Shown here one piece after another: positions 62,515-64,000 of a DNA stretch of 64,000 bases. Location: the NCBI RefSeq assembly GCF_000934725.1, contig NZ_JYNS01000014.1:1-64000 (forward strand), in the 5' to 3' direction. The position numbers were made by a program, and so were the translations under genes. Numbering within the stretch: position 1 is the stretch's first letter; each line of letters opens with the position of its first letter. The notes beneath the pieces are model-generated. The model had not been told where the DNA came from and did no database searches. It was given only the letters and a program-made list of their open reading frames with translations. The stretch comes from Methyloterricola oryzae. GTDB lineage: Bacteria > Pseudomonadota > Gammaproteobacteria > Methylococcales > Methylococcaceae.

Positions 62515-63597
62515 ATGCTGACAGTTCTGGAACTGGTGGCGGGGTTCGTTTTATTGGTCTGGGGGGCGGAAATCCTGGTGAGAGGAGCCTCTCGTCTGGC
62601 GGTTTCCGCGGGTGTGTCGCCGCTGGTGGTGGGACTCACGGTGGTGGCGTTTGGCACCAGTTGTCCCGAACTGGCGGTATCGACCAGCGCGGCCTTCGGT
62701 GGCGAAGCGGACATCGCCGTGGGCAATGTCATCGGCAGCAATATCTTCAATATCCTTTTCATCCTCGGGCTATCGGCCATGGTGGCGCCGCTGGTGGTGG
62801 CGCAGCAATTGATACGTCTGGACGTGCCCATCATGATCGGCATTTCCATTCTGCTTCCAATCCTCGGGCTGGATGGCAGGATAGGCCGTGGTGATGGCCT
62901 CTTGCTGTTCTCCATGCTGATCGTCTATACGGTTTTCCTTATCCGCCAGAGTCGTAAGGAGAGCGCGGAGGTGCAGGCGGAATACGATCAGGAGTACGGC
63001 GTTAGCGACAAGGAGCGCACGCCGGGCGCCATGAAGACCGATCTGGCTTATATTGCCGGCGGGGCCGTGATGCTGGTCCTGGGTTCGCGCTTGCTGGTGG
63101 ATGGCGCAGTCAGCATCGCGCAGGCTTTGGGCGTCAGCGAACTGGTGATCGGGCTGACCGTGGTGGCCATTGGGACCTCGCTGCCGGAGGTGGCGACGTC
63201 GGTGGTGGCTAGCATCAAGGGAGAGCGCGACATCGCCGTGGGCAATGTCGTCGGCAGCAATATCTTCAATATCCTGGCGGTCATCGGCCTGACCGGGGTG
63301 GTGTCGCCGGACGGGGTGGCCGTTTCCATGGAGGCGCTGCGCTTCGATTTTCCGGTGATGATCATGGTGGCCCTGGCGGCGCTACCCATCTTCTTTACCG
63401 GCATGGTCATTCAGCGTTGGGAAGGCGTCCTGTTCGTGGCCTACTATCTTGCTTACCTGGCTCACCTGGTGCTGGCCGCCACCGGAAGTGGCGCCCTGCC
63501 CGGACTGGATGGGGTGGTGCTGTCCCTCATGTGGCCGCTGACCGCCCTGGCCGTTCTGATCTATCACCGGCCCGAGCCGGAAGTGCCCAAGGCCTAG
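62515..63597 (+). CDS. CaCA-family calcium/sodium antiporter (YrbG type)
   Basis: 360 residues with ten TM helices and the two inverted alpha-repeats of the family: VVAFGTSCPELAVSTSAAFGGEADIAVGNVIGSNIFNIL and VVAIGTSLPEVATSVVASIKGERDIAVGNVVGSNIFNIL. The conserved Glu of each repeat binds the cation. The central cytoplasmic loop (about 150-175) is charged (RKESAEVQAEYDQEYGV). It exchanges Ca2+ for Na+ or H+ at the inner membrane. AAGGGGGGAG precedes the ATG. It is followed 4 bp later by a small membrane-protein gene. Confidence 0.93.
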   Translation: MLTVLELVAGFVLLVWGAEILVRGASRLAVSAGVSPLVVGLTVVAFGTSCPELAVSTSAAFGGEADIAVGNVIGSNIFNILFILGLSAMVAPLVVAQQLIRLDVPIMIGISILLPILGLDGRIGRGDGLLLFSMLIVYTVFLIRQSRKESAEVQAEYDQEYGVSDKERTPGAMKTDLAYIAGGAVMLVLGSRLLVDGAVSIAQALGVSELVIGLTVVAIGTSLPEVATSVVASIKGERDIAVGNVVGSNIFNILAVIGLTGVVSPDGVAVSMEALRFDFPVMIMVALAALPIFFTGMVIQRWEGVLFVAYYLAYLAHLVLAATGSGALPGLDGVVLSLMWPLTALAVLIYHRPEPEVPKA

Positions 63598-63601
63598 CCC
63601 C

Positions 63602-63955
63602 GTGCCCGGAGGCTCCGAAGCGCTCCTGTATGCAGTGAAGCTGGCGGTGACCGCCCTGGTCATCGTCGGCGCCTCGGAGATCGCCAAGCGCTCGAGTTGG
63701 CTGGGGGCGCTGATCGTCGCGCTACCCCTGGTGTCGTTGTTGTCCATGACCTGGCTGTACGTGGACACGCGCGACTCCGCCCGGGTCGCCAGCTTCGCCC
63801 GCGACATCGTCGTGATGGTGCCGCCCTCCTTGCTGTTCTTCCTGCCCTTTCTGCTGGAACCGCGAACCCATTGGCCTTACTGGCTGAATTGTGGGCTGGG
63901 CTGCGGGCTCACCGCCTTGTGCTTGGTCCTGATTGGCCTGTGGCGCAACTTTTGA
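63602..63955 (+). CDS. DUF3147 family small membrane protein
   Basis: 117 residues with four TM helices. YAVKLAVTALVIVGASEIAKRSSWLGALIVALPLVSLLSMTWLYVDTRD is the conserved first half of DUF3147, and PSLLFFLPFLLEPR with LGCGLTALCLVLIGL the second. It starts at GTG 63602, 4 bp after the antiporter stop. Function unknown. Confidence 0.8.
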   Translation: MPGGSEALLYAVKLAVTALVIVGASEIAKRSSWLGALIVALPLVSLLSMTWLYVDTRDSARVASFARDIVVMVPPSLLFFLPFLLEPRTHWPYWLNCGLGCGLTALCLVLIGLWRNF

Positions 63956-64000
63956 CCGCGATAGCATAGAGCTGCGGTATCGCCCGTTCGATTTTCCTCC

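Overview
The window (about 58-60% G+C by eye) comes from a Gram-negative bacterium, most likely a gammaproteobacterium: it carries bamC and yheU, which are largely gammaproteobacterial, with a type IV pilin, a TonB-dependent receptor and a two-subunit pyruvate carboxylase. A methanotroph-like (Methylococcales-type) host is plausible from the repeat style and gene mix, but nothing in the window proves it. No rRNA, tRNA or CRISPR array was recognised.

Left part (1-5.4 kb): the tail of an IS66 transposase, then the nickel regulator nikR and a TonB-dependent receptor with an operator-like promoter and a structured leader, a conserved gene of unknown function, and a decayed IS1595-type transposase tail. 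From 5.4 to 17.5 kb lies a surface-glycan locus. A translationally coupled plus-strand operon (flippase, two methyltransferases, two GT4 glycosyltransferases, an asparagine-synthetase-type amidotransferase) converges on a minus-strand group (two GT4 enzymes, a methyltransferase, a HEPN/MNT toxin-antitoxin pair and a GT2 enzyme). From 17.6 to 21.9 kb, a type IV pilin gene is followed, across a terminator, by two tandem paralogous membrane proteins with GT-C-like and TPR regions, which are candidate pilin glycosylation enzymes.

Middle part (22-30 kb): a phosphohexomutase, a tandem palindromic repeat, pycA-pycB, a Uma2 nuclease, an NCS2 permease and yheU. From 30.4 kb the window becomes accessory: a frameshifted IS1595 transposase, then the most interesting locus (31.4-44.2 kb). 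It contains a secreted GH114-type polygalactosaminidase with a hexanucleotide-repeat linker and a 1,523-residue secreted protein whose last 800 residues resemble the fungal galactosaminogalactan deacetylase Agd3. Divergent to these is a pelABC-like operon in which PelA is reduced to its hydrolase domain and PelB is split into a TPR protein and a lipoprotein beta-barrel. pelDEFG (synthase, c-di-GMP receptor, inner-membrane partners) are not in the window. Together these look like machinery for export, deacetylation and trimming of a galactosamine-rich matrix polysaccharide, arranged in a non-canonical way.

Right part (45-64 kb): a secreted multicopper oxidase facing a cytochrome c/periplasmic-binding-protein fusion, an NlpC/P60 lipoprotein, a halogenase-like flavoprotein, a very large AsmA/DUF748-type protein, then housekeeping genes (dapA-bamC, purL, hsp20), a TauE/SafE permease, a CaCA cation antiporter and a DUF3147 membrane protein.
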